A DNA stretch of 64,000 bases from Leuctra nigra (lineage: Eukaryota; Arthropoda; Insecta; Plecoptera; Leuctridae), in contig OW203768.1 of assembly GCA_934045905.1 (NCBI GenBank), forward strand, positions 3,066,316-3,130,315, written 5' to 3'. Position numbers and translations under genes: made by a program. The notes under the pieces are model-generated. The model was not told the DNA's origin, did not search any database, and saw only the letters and a list, made by a program, of their open reading frames with translations. Numbering within the stretch: position 1 is the stretch's first letter; the number at the start of each line of letters is the position of its first letter. Shown here piece by piece: positions 45,012 through 54,645 of the stretch.

Positions 45012-45305
45012 CAAGTGTTTTTTAGCTTTGTCTTTACGCTATCAGAATTAATTTTAAAAAATTAGATACTTCGACCACTTGGACTAAATATACCATACAC
45101 TATACTACGTTATCACCTCTGGTACGACCTCGAAGTTTTTAATACGATATTTACCATAATTTAACACTTTGAGGTATTTCCAGAGGTCATAATGTACTCC
45201 AGTGTGTGGCATTATTTAGTCTAGTAAGTTTGTAAGTCTAGTATTGGTCACTAAAATAATATTAGATTTTTTTAAATCTGTTAGTGGGAAGACGAAACTA
45301 AAAAA
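45012..45305. mobile_element. MITE family A, old diverged copy
   Basis: CCTCTGGTACGACCTC, AACACTTTGAGGT, ATAATGTACTCCAGTGTGTG and GCATTATTTAGTCTA match MITE A. Termini are eroded. It abuts the next element. Confidence 0.6.
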
Positions 45306-45309
45306 GAAC

Positions 45310-45731
45310 AGGGAAGTCTCATGAAATTTTATTCTAGTAAATTTCTATAAATAAACACAAATAATAATAACAAATACACTTATTACCTGTGAAATCTTAA
45401 ATTTTCATTCATAAAAATCGAGCTCAAATATCATAGGATTTTTGGCGGGAAAAACGGCATGTAACAAGAATCAGAACTGTGATGTCATTTCCAAGTCATT
45501 AACATTGTGTTGACATGGGTATTCCCTTGTTGCCATGGCAATATAGCAAACTGTGATGTCATTGCCAATTTTCCTGTTTTTAAATGAGAGGAGATCTATC
45601 AAACTTTGTAAATTAATTACATGAGAACTATTCGTCCAACAACAAAAATAATACCACATCTGTGTTCAGCAACATCACAACTTTCATAAAATAAATATTA
45701 TTCTGAATTCAAATCTTCACGAGACTTCCCT
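45310..45731. mobile_element. 422-bp TIR element (family K)
   Basis: The ends AGGGAAGTCTCATGAA and TTCACGAGACTTCCCT are inverted with one mismatch. The left interior (AAATTTTCATTCATAAA, TTTTTGGCGGGAAAAACG) resembles one half of element F at 48940. Two internal direct repeats AACTGTGATGTCATT are present. No TSD is evident. Confidence 0.65.
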
Positions 45732-46560
45732 ATTTCGTTCTTCATCGACGAATGCCAAATGCTCCACAACGTCTAAAACCTAAACATTACCTCACTAGTT
45801 AATATCAGTTGATTTAGTCCTCGGTTCGGGTTGACTTTCGCGTCCACCGGCGCCATCTTCACCGCCTTGCTCGCCGTGATTCCTCATCAACACCTCGAGC
45901 ACGTTTCTTATCATCCGCACACACCGGCTTTGGCAGGCGGTGCACGGGCTATGACACGATGTTAATCCGTTACCCCTTAATTGCTTCCACCCGCCACACA
46001 CCACGCGGTACACGGTACAGGCAGCGGGATAAATAATGCAACAAGGTGCATCTGGATGATGCTTTACTCATCACCAGACCATGGATAACTTTCAGTGTAT
46101 ACGAGTTGGAGAAAGGCTGATTTGACATTTTTACTTATTTTTTCGCCGTTTCGAAACCCAATTTCTTGCTCTTTTTCAGGTTAAAACCCACAAAAAAATA
46201 CGTTTTCAGATCGAATTCTCTTCACTCATTTGTTCATCAACCAAATTGCCCAGTTCAACTTCAAGTGTATTCGGGCTCCTTCAAAAAGATCGCTTTTAAA
46301 AGAAAATAACAGATGCAGAGCCAGGATAAAAATCTAAATAACGTAAAATGTTCCATAAAAAGTGTCAATACCAATATTAGAATGTCTTGACCATTGAGTG
46401 AAAAGAGGCTGGAAATATTGGCAGATCTGTCCAGTGTGTGTGAAAGCAATGACGTCAGCACTAATGTCGCTGCGGCGCTGTCAATCACTTGAACATCTCA
46501 CTGCTGAGGAGCCAGCCTCCTGCAGTCGATACCAGGCGACTTCCTTGATACTCAAGCAGG
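45732..46560. other. unassigned sequence
   Basis: It contains an isolated CRE (46450-46457). ORFs at 45795-46013 and 46261-46488 have no recognised domain. Confidence 0.4.
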
Positions 46561-46639
46561 CTTCCTTGTAACTCCAGCCGCGTGCGCGCGCTCGCATGAT
46601 TGAATGTAAACATGTGGCGGGGCGGCCACTGAATACCAA

Positions 46640-46785
46640 GCATTCGGTCCGATACTAGCGTCAGTGGCGCCCTGCAGCGTCCGATACCATGGCGTCAGTG
46701 GCGCCCAATAGTAGTCCGATACCAGCGTCAGTGGCGCCCTGCAGCGTCCGATACCAGCGTCAGTGGCGCCAACAGTCCAGCGCTG
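46640..46785. repeat. ~35-bp minisatellite, about 4 units
   Basis: The unit GTCCGATACCAGCGTCAGTG followed by GCGCCCTGCAGC is repeated with indels. Confidence 0.85.
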
Positions 46786-46799
46786 ATATCTCGCGCATC

Positions 46800-46875
46800 A
46801 TTTGCGCGGGAGCGAGGTAACTGGCTGAAGAAGGTATAAATGCAGCGCGCGCGGCCGGCAGGTTGGGTGGGACCT
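46800..46875 (+). promoter_or_regulatory. candidate TATA promoter in a CpG islet
   Basis: GGTATAAATGCAGCGCGC has a strong TATA box (46835-46841). It lies after TTTGCGCGGGAGCG, an E2F-like site, in a CpG-dense stretch from 46560 to 46920. A start ~30 bases downstream would be near 46866. No ORF follows within several hundred bases. Confidence 0.3.
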
Positions 46876-47016
46876 ACGTCACAACTTCCCGACATTCAAA
46901 CTTCGCGTGGCTCTGGCGCCAGAACCAAACATCGCATTGAGTTCCCGTTTTCGACATTCAACTTTATATCTATTATATTTTCTATTTGCTGATCATGACA
47001 GTCCACCTTTAAGGGC

Positions 47017-47130
47017 AGTTTAACTTTTAAACAGTCAATTAGGATTATATTGCCATGGCAACAAGCAATGACAATCCTCGAATGACCGATTAAAACTTAA
47101 CTACTGATTGAGCAGACTATTGAAAGACCG
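47017..47130. mobile_element. MITE family D, partial copy
   Basis: TTTTAAACAGTCAATTAGGA, ATATTGCCATGGCAACA and TATTGAAAGACCGGCCCT match family D. Confidence 0.55.
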
Positions 47131-47800
47131 GCCCTAAGTTCCACTTGTAAAAAAAAAATGCTACATCCGATGTATTTTAAAATGGCCTTTTCGGTACGCC
47201 ACTGGCACCTATATCAGTGTATAAAGTAAACCAAGCTCCCTAACCCTTGATATTTGTTATCTAAAGATGAAGCTAGCATCTGACATAACTACGCCTTGCC
47301 TCAGCCGCGAGCCCCCACTCGGATGTTAATCCACATGTTTATCTGCTTCTCGAGACGCGTGTGCTCCTGTGATGGAGGCTGCGGCCTTAGCAACGCATCT
47401 CTCATCTCGCGGCACGAGTATTGATAGTTATGTTGTGGGCTTCATGGCGAGGTGTACGTTTTCATCAAGATTTTATTAGTTGAAAATGATATCAAGCTAA
47501 CGTCAAACAATGATTGCAGAGAAATAGAAACACCTCCATTAGAGCGTAAACGTACTCGAATAAAACGCTTGCAATTACGCCTACGTAAGCGAGTACTTGT
47601 AGTGTATGAAAGTTGCTGATCTTAGACAGTAAGATATTAATTATATTATTAGTTATTAGTTTATTAGGCTGATATTAATTGTGAGGTACAGTTTACAAAT
47701 TTTGGATAATTTAGCTTTGAAATGGTACACAAGTTTACGAGTGCAAAGGCGGGAAAAATACAATAACAACTGAGCAGAGCAAGTTGCTTCAGGAAGTATC
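47131..47800. other. unassigned sequence
   Basis: I see no supported feature. Confidence 0.4.
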
Positions 47801-47806
47801 CCGTCG

Positions 47807-47945
47807 TCGTCCTTCTTGACTGATGAAGTTTCCCTCAGTCGAGAGGCAAATGATGGGAAGGTTCACTGCTATAGTCCATGACCACCTCCTTCCCACCTTC
47901 GTCGCCATTTGCCTAATCGCAATACAGTACGACGTCAAAAACCAA
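47807..47945 (+). mobile_element. SINE body fragment
   Basis: CGTCCTTCTTGACTG, GGCAAATGATGGGAAGGTTC and TACAGTACGACGTCAAAA match the SINE body in plus orientation. The tRNA head is absent. Confidence 0.6.
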
Positions 47946-47964
47946 AAACCAAATGACGCCGCGC

Positions 47965-48229
47965 ACCTCTAGACGTCGGCCGGCGTCTACATCAACCTCC
48001 CCCTGTCGCCTCTAGACGTCTTCCCCTGTCGCCTCTAGACGTCGGCCGGCGTCTACATCGCCCTCCCCCTGTCGCCTCTAGACGTCGGCGTCCACATCAC
48101 CCTCCCCCTGTCACCTCTAGACGTCGACGTCTACATCGCCCTCCCCCTGTCACCTCTAGACGTCGGCGTCTACATCGCCCTCCCCCTGTCGCCTCTAGAC
48201 GTCGGCGTCTACATCGCCCTCCCCCTGTC
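47965..48229. repeat. 39-bp minisatellite
   Basis: The unit CCTCTAGACGTCGGCGTCTA followed by CATCGCCCTCCCCCTGTCG is repeated about 6-7 times, the first units having an extra GCCG. The 13-codon periodic minus ORF is a consequence of the 39-base period. Confidence 0.92.
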
Positions 48230-48239
48230 CTATGTCGGC

Positions 48240-48939
48240 CGCCCATCCCTCTGCACTCAGTGTCAATAGAGTGACACGATACACGCAGCGGGCGGACGTC
48301 GCCAATCAATAGAGGAACACCGCCTTGTGAAAACACAGGACTGACACGAGCGCGATGAGAGAGCAAAGTCACGGGCAAAGTCACGGAGAACTGGATGCAA
48401 AACAGCACGGGACATATTGCACGGAGCTTCCTCAGGGATTTCATACTCAATTATTATTGATTCTATGAACAAATTCATAAACTTTCAGAACGATAAAAAA
48501 TAATCAATTTCGAAATGAATTTAAATCACTAAAATTATATCCGAGAATATGTCTCGGAAATTTCGGACAACCTCCTCTGCCAAAAAGGTTTACAACGTAT
48601 GACAATTGAAACGCTTTTAAAACGCGTCAATGTCCCAAGAAATAGATGTTTTATGTAGATTCTATTCCCCTTCTCTCGAGGTGCAGACAGAAGCAAAACC
48701 GCGCAAAACTATTCTCAACCGGATACGATTTGAGACCAGCTTAATATTACTAAATAAAATAATATGAGATTTTCCAAACAACAACCCTAAATTTGCCTTT
48801 TATTCATTATACAAATCTCAAATTTGAATAAATGTTTCAAAATCTATAAAACTCACAAATACCCACTCATACTATAAATTTGAAGCACAAAAATCGCACA
48901 GAAATTAGTCGAAACCCTCCTAAAATGCGAAGATAGCGT
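48240..48939. other. unassigned sequence
   Basis: I see no supported feature. Confidence 0.4.
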
Positions 48940-49302
48940 GCATTAGGGAATATCTATACCTATATTTTTTTAACTATAACTCAAAATAACAACACATTTC
49001 TTGGTAAATAGCACTATTTTCACACTAAAGAGTGCAAATTTTCATTCATAAATATGAAATTGAAAATCAGTGTAAATTTTGGCGGGAAAACGCCATCCCG
49101 GCAAGTGATGTAAAAAATGATATTGCCATGGTTACAATAAAATATGACATCAATCGCCGTGAGAGCGTTGTTTTCCCGCCAGAATTTACATGGATTTTTA
49201 ATTTCATTATGAATGAAAATTTACACTTTTGAGATTAAAAACAGTGTGTTTTACCCCCAAACGTGTTGTTATTTTGAAATATTGCATAATCCCTATTGAA
49301 TG
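48940..49302. mobile_element. palindromic MITE (family F)
   Basis: The left arm has CAAAATAACAACACATTTC, GCAAATTTTCATTCATAAAT and TTGGCGGGAAAAC. The right arm has the reverse complements in mirror order, with the centre near 49120. Outer ends are GCATTAGGGAATAT and ATAATCCCTATTGAATGC. There is no real ORF. Confidence 0.7.
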
Positions 49303-49610
49303 CAGTCATCTCATTAGCTGCACCGCTGCAGATAGCGCCCACTGCAGGTCACTCATTGTGCAGTGCGAGTGCATTAACAGCGCTGTGTGTGGACAAGATT
49401 AGCGCTGATCGGATGTGTGGCCCGGCATTAGCATCATTGATTGACGTTTGGCGCCTGATTTAATACGCAGGTATTTGTAGTCGGGGTTGCATACAGGTAG
49501 AAGCATACCGACACAAACACCTCGTGAATAACAAGCGGCGGTCGGGCTGCACTGGGGATTCCAACAACATTGCTAGGCATTCGATTTGTTAATTCTTTAT
49601 TTACATGTCA
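49303..49610. other. unassigned sequence
   Basis: I see nothing that I can name. Confidence 0.4.
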
Positions 49611-49614
49611 TTAA

Positions 49615-50158
49615 GGGGGGATGCCCAAGTAGAGGTCTCCGATAGATATTTGAATTAATATGCTTATTTAATAGATAATTTCCTTGTGCACCATATAAAC
49701 GCAAGAAAAAGTAGAGTAGCCGAACTAATTTCCAAGATATATCACTTGATAAATTTGAGTAAGCCCTATCTTTAACATGGTAAGTCGATGAAACACGGTA
49801 ATTTTCCTAGTAAATATTATATTAAAACTATTTTCCACCGATAGATTTTTTCCAAAAACTAATATTATGTGTATTAGACATAGAGGTATTTATTAAGATT
49901 TTTATATATACACCTAGCCGTACGTTTTTAAAAGTTAGGCGCCAATTTCTAAATAATTTTCCTATACCTCCTGTGTTAAAATTTCTTAATCTTCCGAAGA
50001 CATCATATTACAAACTCAATATAATGCGAGAGTTGCAAGTTACAAGACATTTTGATGAAACTTTTACATAAAAATATAGTTGAAATGTTGAAAAAATTTA
50101 TAAAAGTCGTACATTTCAACAAAAAATATTTTCGGAAAATCTACTAGGATATCCCTCC
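49615..50158. mobile_element. TTAA-flanked TIR element (family L)
   Basis: The termini GGGGGGATGCCCAAGTAGA and CTACTAGGATATCCCTCC are imperfect inverted repeats bordered by TTAA on both sides (49611-49614 and 50159-50162). The 544-bp interior is AT-rich and partly matches, in reverse, the middle of the element at 10607-11488. TTAA flanks suggest a piggyBac-type mechanism, but the TIR is degenerate. Confidence 0.55.
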
Positions 50159-50249
50159 TTAAGTAAATAAATAAATATGGCAAATGAGGTTTCCGGGAAT
50201 AAAATAAATAAATGTTTATAAAAGTCAAAAAATATTAATAACTATAAGG

Positions 50250-50520
50250 TCCAGTTTCTCCATAAAGTGGTAAATTTTAAACATTGATTAGGACCATTTT
50301 ACCACGTCAACACTCACTCAATGAAAAATGACGGTAACTTGCTTGAATGTCTGAACTGTCCCTAAGGGCCGGTCTTTCAATACACTGCTAAAGACTCAAT
50401 TAGCTGTTAACAGTTAGTTAGTACAAAACTCTGTCTTTCAATTGGTTGTTGCCATGACAATGCAGTCTTAATCAACAGTTTAAAAGTAAGCAGAGTATTG
50501 AAAGACTGTCCCTATTTTAT
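50250..50520. mobile_element. MITE family D copy
   Basis: TTTTAAACATTGATTAGGAC on the left is inverted to TCTTAATCAACAGTTTAAAA on the right. GGGCCGGTCTTTCAATA and TATTGAAAGACTGTCCC also occur. Confidence 0.6.
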
Positions 50521-50549
50521 TATTTTTATATTAGTGGTGTTTAAAAATT

Positions 50550-50749
50550 ATGTTGGTGATGACGAAGAATAGGTGAAGATGGAAGTTGGGAAGGAGGCGG
50601 TCGTGGCCTATGAGTACAGAACCTGTTCATAATTTGCATCAGACTTGAGGAAGCCACGAAAAAAACTGACAAGAAGGATGTCCGCGGGAATCGAACCCGG
50701 GACCTCCAAGAGCAAGGCCAGATCGTTTCTGGCTGAGCCAACTCGCTCC
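50550..50749 (-). mobile_element. SINE copy with intact tRNA head, truncated 3' end
   Basis: In minus orientation GGAGCGAGTTGGCTCAGCC (A-box region) precedes the B box GGTTCGATTCCCGCGG by a tRNA-like distance. The body then stops before the 3' GTCGCACTG segment. Confidence 0.75.
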
Positions 50750-50944
50750 TGAATACTTTGAAGTTCGCAGAGTGTATCTTCGTCTTTTATTGAAAACTGG
50801 TAACTAATTTATTAGGCGAGGAGTAACGATTGACAAACTAAATACAAAATATTGCTATATTGCAAATATCTTGAGATTTATTACATGAAATGAAGTGAAA
50901 ATGATGGAAAGTGCAACAAATACATGTTGAACGAGAACTCATTT

Positions 50945-51277
50945 CCCGACTTGCACATTCCCGACTTGCACATTCCCGACTTGCACATTCCCTACTTGCA
51001 CATTTCCCGACTTGCACATTCCCGACTTGCACATTCCCGACTTGCACATTCCCGACTTGCACATTCCCGACTTGCACATTCCCGACTTGCACATTCCCAA
51101 CTTGCACATTCCCGACTTGCACATTCCCTACTTGCACATTTCCCGACTTGCACATTCCCGACTTGCACATTCCCGACTTGCACATTCCCGACTTGCACAT
51201 TCCCGACTTGCACATTCCCGACTTGCACATTCCCGACTTGCACATTCCCGACTTGCACATTCCCGACTTGCACATTT
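50945..51277. repeat. 15-bp minisatellite, ~22 units
   Basis: The unit CCCGACTTGCACATT repeats with rare CCCTACTT and CCCAACTT variants and two one-base T insertions. All six frames stay open because 15 is divisible by three and the unit has no stop in any frame. The predicted pentapeptide proteins are therefore by-products. Confidence 0.97.
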
Positions 51278-52540
51278 CCCTGACGTGAAAAAGCGCCGTG
51301 AATGTAAAACCCTCCAACCCTTCCTCTCCGGGTTTGACTTGCTCTCGACCCCCCGGGGTCACGGGGGGCAGGGGGGGAGCACGGGGGGCACGGGGGGCTG
51401 TGTCTGGTTTTTCGTCGACGGCTGCACGTGATAGGCTAAGTGCTGTGACGTCATCAATCTTGTCCGCCAGGGGGGGGGGGCACTAACTATCCGGATAGAG
51501 CGAGAGAGAGCTGCGGCTTCATGCGAGCGAGAAGGATGGAATGAGTTTTTAAAAGATATCGCTGAAGAGGCTCTCGATTACATGCTCGACGTCACAGAAT
51601 TATCATCGAGATCGCTGAATAATTTACACTGACGCATAATTTGTCCGAAATTAAACGGTAAATCTTGTGAGTCGCTGCAAAAATAATGATCTTAACATTA
51701 TAATTAACCAACTGGAATTTCAGTTTTATTATCAAAATGTCCAGCAGAAAACTCGATTTACGAGTTAAATCAAACTTGCCGCGTCAACTAACGAGCTCAA
51801 ACCTGTGCCCAATATGCCCCAACTCAAAAGCCTGGGCTTTCTGATCCAATATGGCCGCTTGTATTTTCATTCATTCGACTAGATTCGACTCAAGGTCACG
51901 CCCGGATAGGAAAACTGGGGGTTTGGATCAAATACGATATACAGCCCGAGTGTGTCAAAACCAGAAAACACAATATGTTTGTATTCCAAATACCTCTTTG
52001 ACACCCAAACAAGAGTCGCGTGGTGTGTCTAATGGATAATTTATCCCTTCAAGCTAAAGATTAAAACATTAATTTATTAACCACAAGTTTTAATACACCC
52101 TCTCATTCTAATATGTACTTATATAGCTACGAGGTATTTGGTTGGCTTTCGACAATGTTATGCCATGGTTAGGTATAAGTAGAAATTCATTCTTGATACA
52201 TCCGAGAATGCCACAGTACACGTGAAACCTCTGTCATCGCCCACGCAAGCAGTGGAACACGACGCCTCTTCCAGATCAAATAAGACGCTATTGCCGGCGT
52301 CGCGGCGGTGCAACACGAGCGTCGCGGCGCTTCAGGTGGGCGGCAAACTCACTTAGGAGGCGGAGACAAAGGAACAATCTGGTTCATTCATATTGAAACT
52401 GAACGTCCGACTTTTTAGCGTTGTCCATCATACGAAACTTTGTATAAGAACATTTTATACGTGAATCAAGGACCAAATATTAAAAATAAAATATCAGCCT
52501 TACAAAAAATTAAGTAATCAGATCAAAATCTTAGTACTCG
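51278..52540. other. unassigned sequence with G-rich stretch
   Basis: At 51351-51480 there are repeated GGGGGGCA/GCACGGGGGGC motifs and a 10-G run, plus a CRE at 51446-51453. A CpG-rich patch lies at 52225-52370. I see no gene. Confidence 0.4.
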
Positions 52541-52544
52541 TTCT

Positions 52545-52785
52545 GAAAATATTGATATCTCGATATATCGACAAGGAACACGATATAGATCGACAATTTC
52601 TTATCGATACACACAATGCGATATATCGTACGGAGATACAATGCCGATTGAAATATCGGACTTCGGAATAAAACACCGATTTTGCCTTAATTTTTTGTTC
52701 AAATTCAAGATTTTAAGGGCATGTTTTCGAAAATATTTATCGATATTTCGATGTATCGATACCGCACTAGATACGTCGAAACAAT
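52545..52785. repeat. TATCGATA-rich element
   Basis: Multiple ATATATCG, TATCGATA and ATCGATAT motifs occur at both ends (CTCGATATATCGACAAGG and TATTTCGATGTATCGATACC), suggesting an old TIR element. Boundaries are unclear. Confidence 0.35.
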
Positions 52786-52814
52786 AATAAATGTGTCCAT
52801 CACTACCTCTTAGG

Positions 52815-53025
52815 TACACCCAACAAAACATAAAACGGTATTTGAACGAAACGGATTAGCTGCTGGTCAGGTTCCTTGACAATCAATCCTTGTTATTATC
52901 AATGAAATCAGAGCTCACCAACTAGAGCTAGATGACGAGTAAGCACAGACTTCATGGGATGATGCCATCACATTTTTCGACTAATCCATTTGTTTCAAAT
53001 GCCATTTTAACATTTGTTGAGTGTA
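52815..53025. mobile_element. MITE family C, intact copy
   Basis: It starts TACACCCAACAAAACATAAA and ends AACATTTGTTGAGTGTA. It is nearly the same length and highly similar to the 42584 copy. Confidence 0.7.
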
Positions 53026-53060
53026 TCCACGGTCTTATGTTAGACCGTGAGTGTATCTAA

Positions 53061-53654
53061 TAGCGTGACAATATCTTCAAGTATGCCGATTCTCATAAAA
53101 TTAAAAGAAAATCGTAGTCTACGAATTAAAGAGTCCCACCGCAAAAGCATCTCTATTCTCCCCGCGTGTGCAAACAGTAAACTATCCATGTTTTAACACA
53201 GGCTTGACCGGAAGCCGCAGCACTGTGTATACAACCCCTTCAAGACAAAGGCGAGCGCGCGTGCAAAGAAGTTAAGAGGGAAGAAACCGAGATCATATAT
53301 CGTGGTAATTCCGCGTGGCAGTGGTCCCCCCTCCTCCCCCTGCCTTGTCATACAATAAAGAACCCCACGGAGAGAGAGAGGGAGAAAGTAGCGGCCACTC
53401 TGTCCGAGACAACATGTTACATGCCATGACGTGGACCAGCACATGTGGCCTCATTAGGGGGGGTAATGTGCCCTTCTTCAAGACCTTTCTCAGAAGCATG
53501 GTGGTAATACCGATTATTATCAATATATTTTACAAGTGCAATTGAGCATTATAAGGCACAGTTTAATCAAAATAATGGCACAAACTGGAACAATTTTAAT
53601 AATTGTCGGTTTGTATCAATATCTTTTACAAATTGTAATTATTCAGATCTTAGT
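53061..53654. other. unassigned sequence
   Basis: I see no supported gene. Several 76-83-codon ORFs lie over a G/C-run (53330-53345) and are not convincing. Confidence 0.4.
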
Positions 53655-53660
53655 TCACGA

Positions 53661-53892
53661 TAAATTATTAAATAAGACAATTATTTTTGAACTTTCTACG
53701 GAAACTTCTTTATTATATTATAGTACAATATATCGTCCTGTTTCACAGGACTCCTTCAGGCTGACGTTTTTGTTTTACGTTTGAAACGTCAGCCTGAAGA
53801 AATCCTGTGAAACAGGACGAAATATTGTGCTATCTAATATAATAAAGAAGTTTACGTATAGAAAGTTTAAAAATAATTGTTTTATTTAATAA
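53661..53892. mobile_element. snap-back palindrome resembling inverted Penelope-type ends
   Basis: Two arms of ~108 bases are inverted around 53776/53777 with a ~14-base spacer. They contain ACGTCAGCCTGAAG, TCCTGTGAAACAGGA and AATATAATAAAGAAGTTT. In the right arm CTGAAGA, a TCCTG-TGAAA-CAGGA hairpin and GAAATATTG follow in the order of a hammerhead ribozyme core, a motif known from Penelope-like elements. Each arm carries an extra base or substitution (GATA instead of GAAA on the left), so self-cleavage is doubtful. Confidence 0.55.
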
Positions 53893-54255
53893 TCTTTTAC
53901 AATGGAATAAGGCTAAGTATACGAGTGTGTATATTGTTCAACCAAAATAACGTCTTCCTCAATCTTGCTTCCCATTTTTATTCAGTTTTGTATTGCACTA
54001 ACATAATTTCACAAAATTGAGCATGAACGCAATTCTAGTACGCAAAACGCAATATGTCACACACGGAAACGCATTATACGAGCTATTGAGTTCAAAGCGT
54101 TAATACACAATAATTTTATCCCGTGAAAATAATGGATTAATAATCATATTTATCGCTTTGAAGTCGTACCAGATCGTAATGCACGTCACTGTTTGGCATT
54201 ATTTAGCTTATTGATCTTGAAATGTATGCTTATCTGACTTTTTATTATATGACAG
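53893..54255. mobile_element. MITE family A, very diverged copy (about 54020-54240)
   Basis: CTTTGAAGTCGTACCAGATC, GTTTGGCATTATTTAGC and ATCTGACTTTTTATTAT recall MITE A. The left portion is barely recognisable. Confidence 0.35.
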
Positions 54256-54259
54256 TGAA

Positions 54260-54639
54260 GAGGGCTGAGTAGTGAGCGTGGCCTTGAATAGTTTTTAAAT
54301 CGATTTTCATCAATATCTTTTACCAATGTAATTGTTAACAACATAGGGCTTTGTACGAGTATTCAGAACAGTTCAATGAAAATAATTTCATAGTTTGGAA
54401 TAAGTTATTAGTTTTATTTTGTCCAACAGATGTTTAGTGCCATAATTTTACTAATTTTCGGGCACTAAACGTCTGTAGGACAAAGCAAAATAAACCATTA
54501 CAAGCTATGGAATTATTTTCATTGGACTGTTCTGAATACTCCTACAAAGCCTTATTTTGTTAACAATTACATTGGTAAAAGATATTGATAAAAATCGATT
54601 ACAAAAACTCTATAGGGTCAAACTCACTACCCAGCCGTC
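54260..54639. mobile_element. MITE family B, full palindromic copy
   Basis: The ends GAGGGCTGAGTAGTGAG and CTCACTACCCAGCCGTC are inverted. Almost the whole 380 bases is self-complementary around TTTAGTGCCATAATTTTACT. TGAA flanks both sides (54256-54259 and 54640-54643) as a possible 4-bp target duplication. Confidence 0.75.
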
Positions 54640-54645
54640 TGAAGA

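Noticed and set aside
50838..51431. Overlapping repetitive ORFs on both strands of the 15-bp array
   Set aside because: All frames are open because of unit length and composition; no gene signals surround them.
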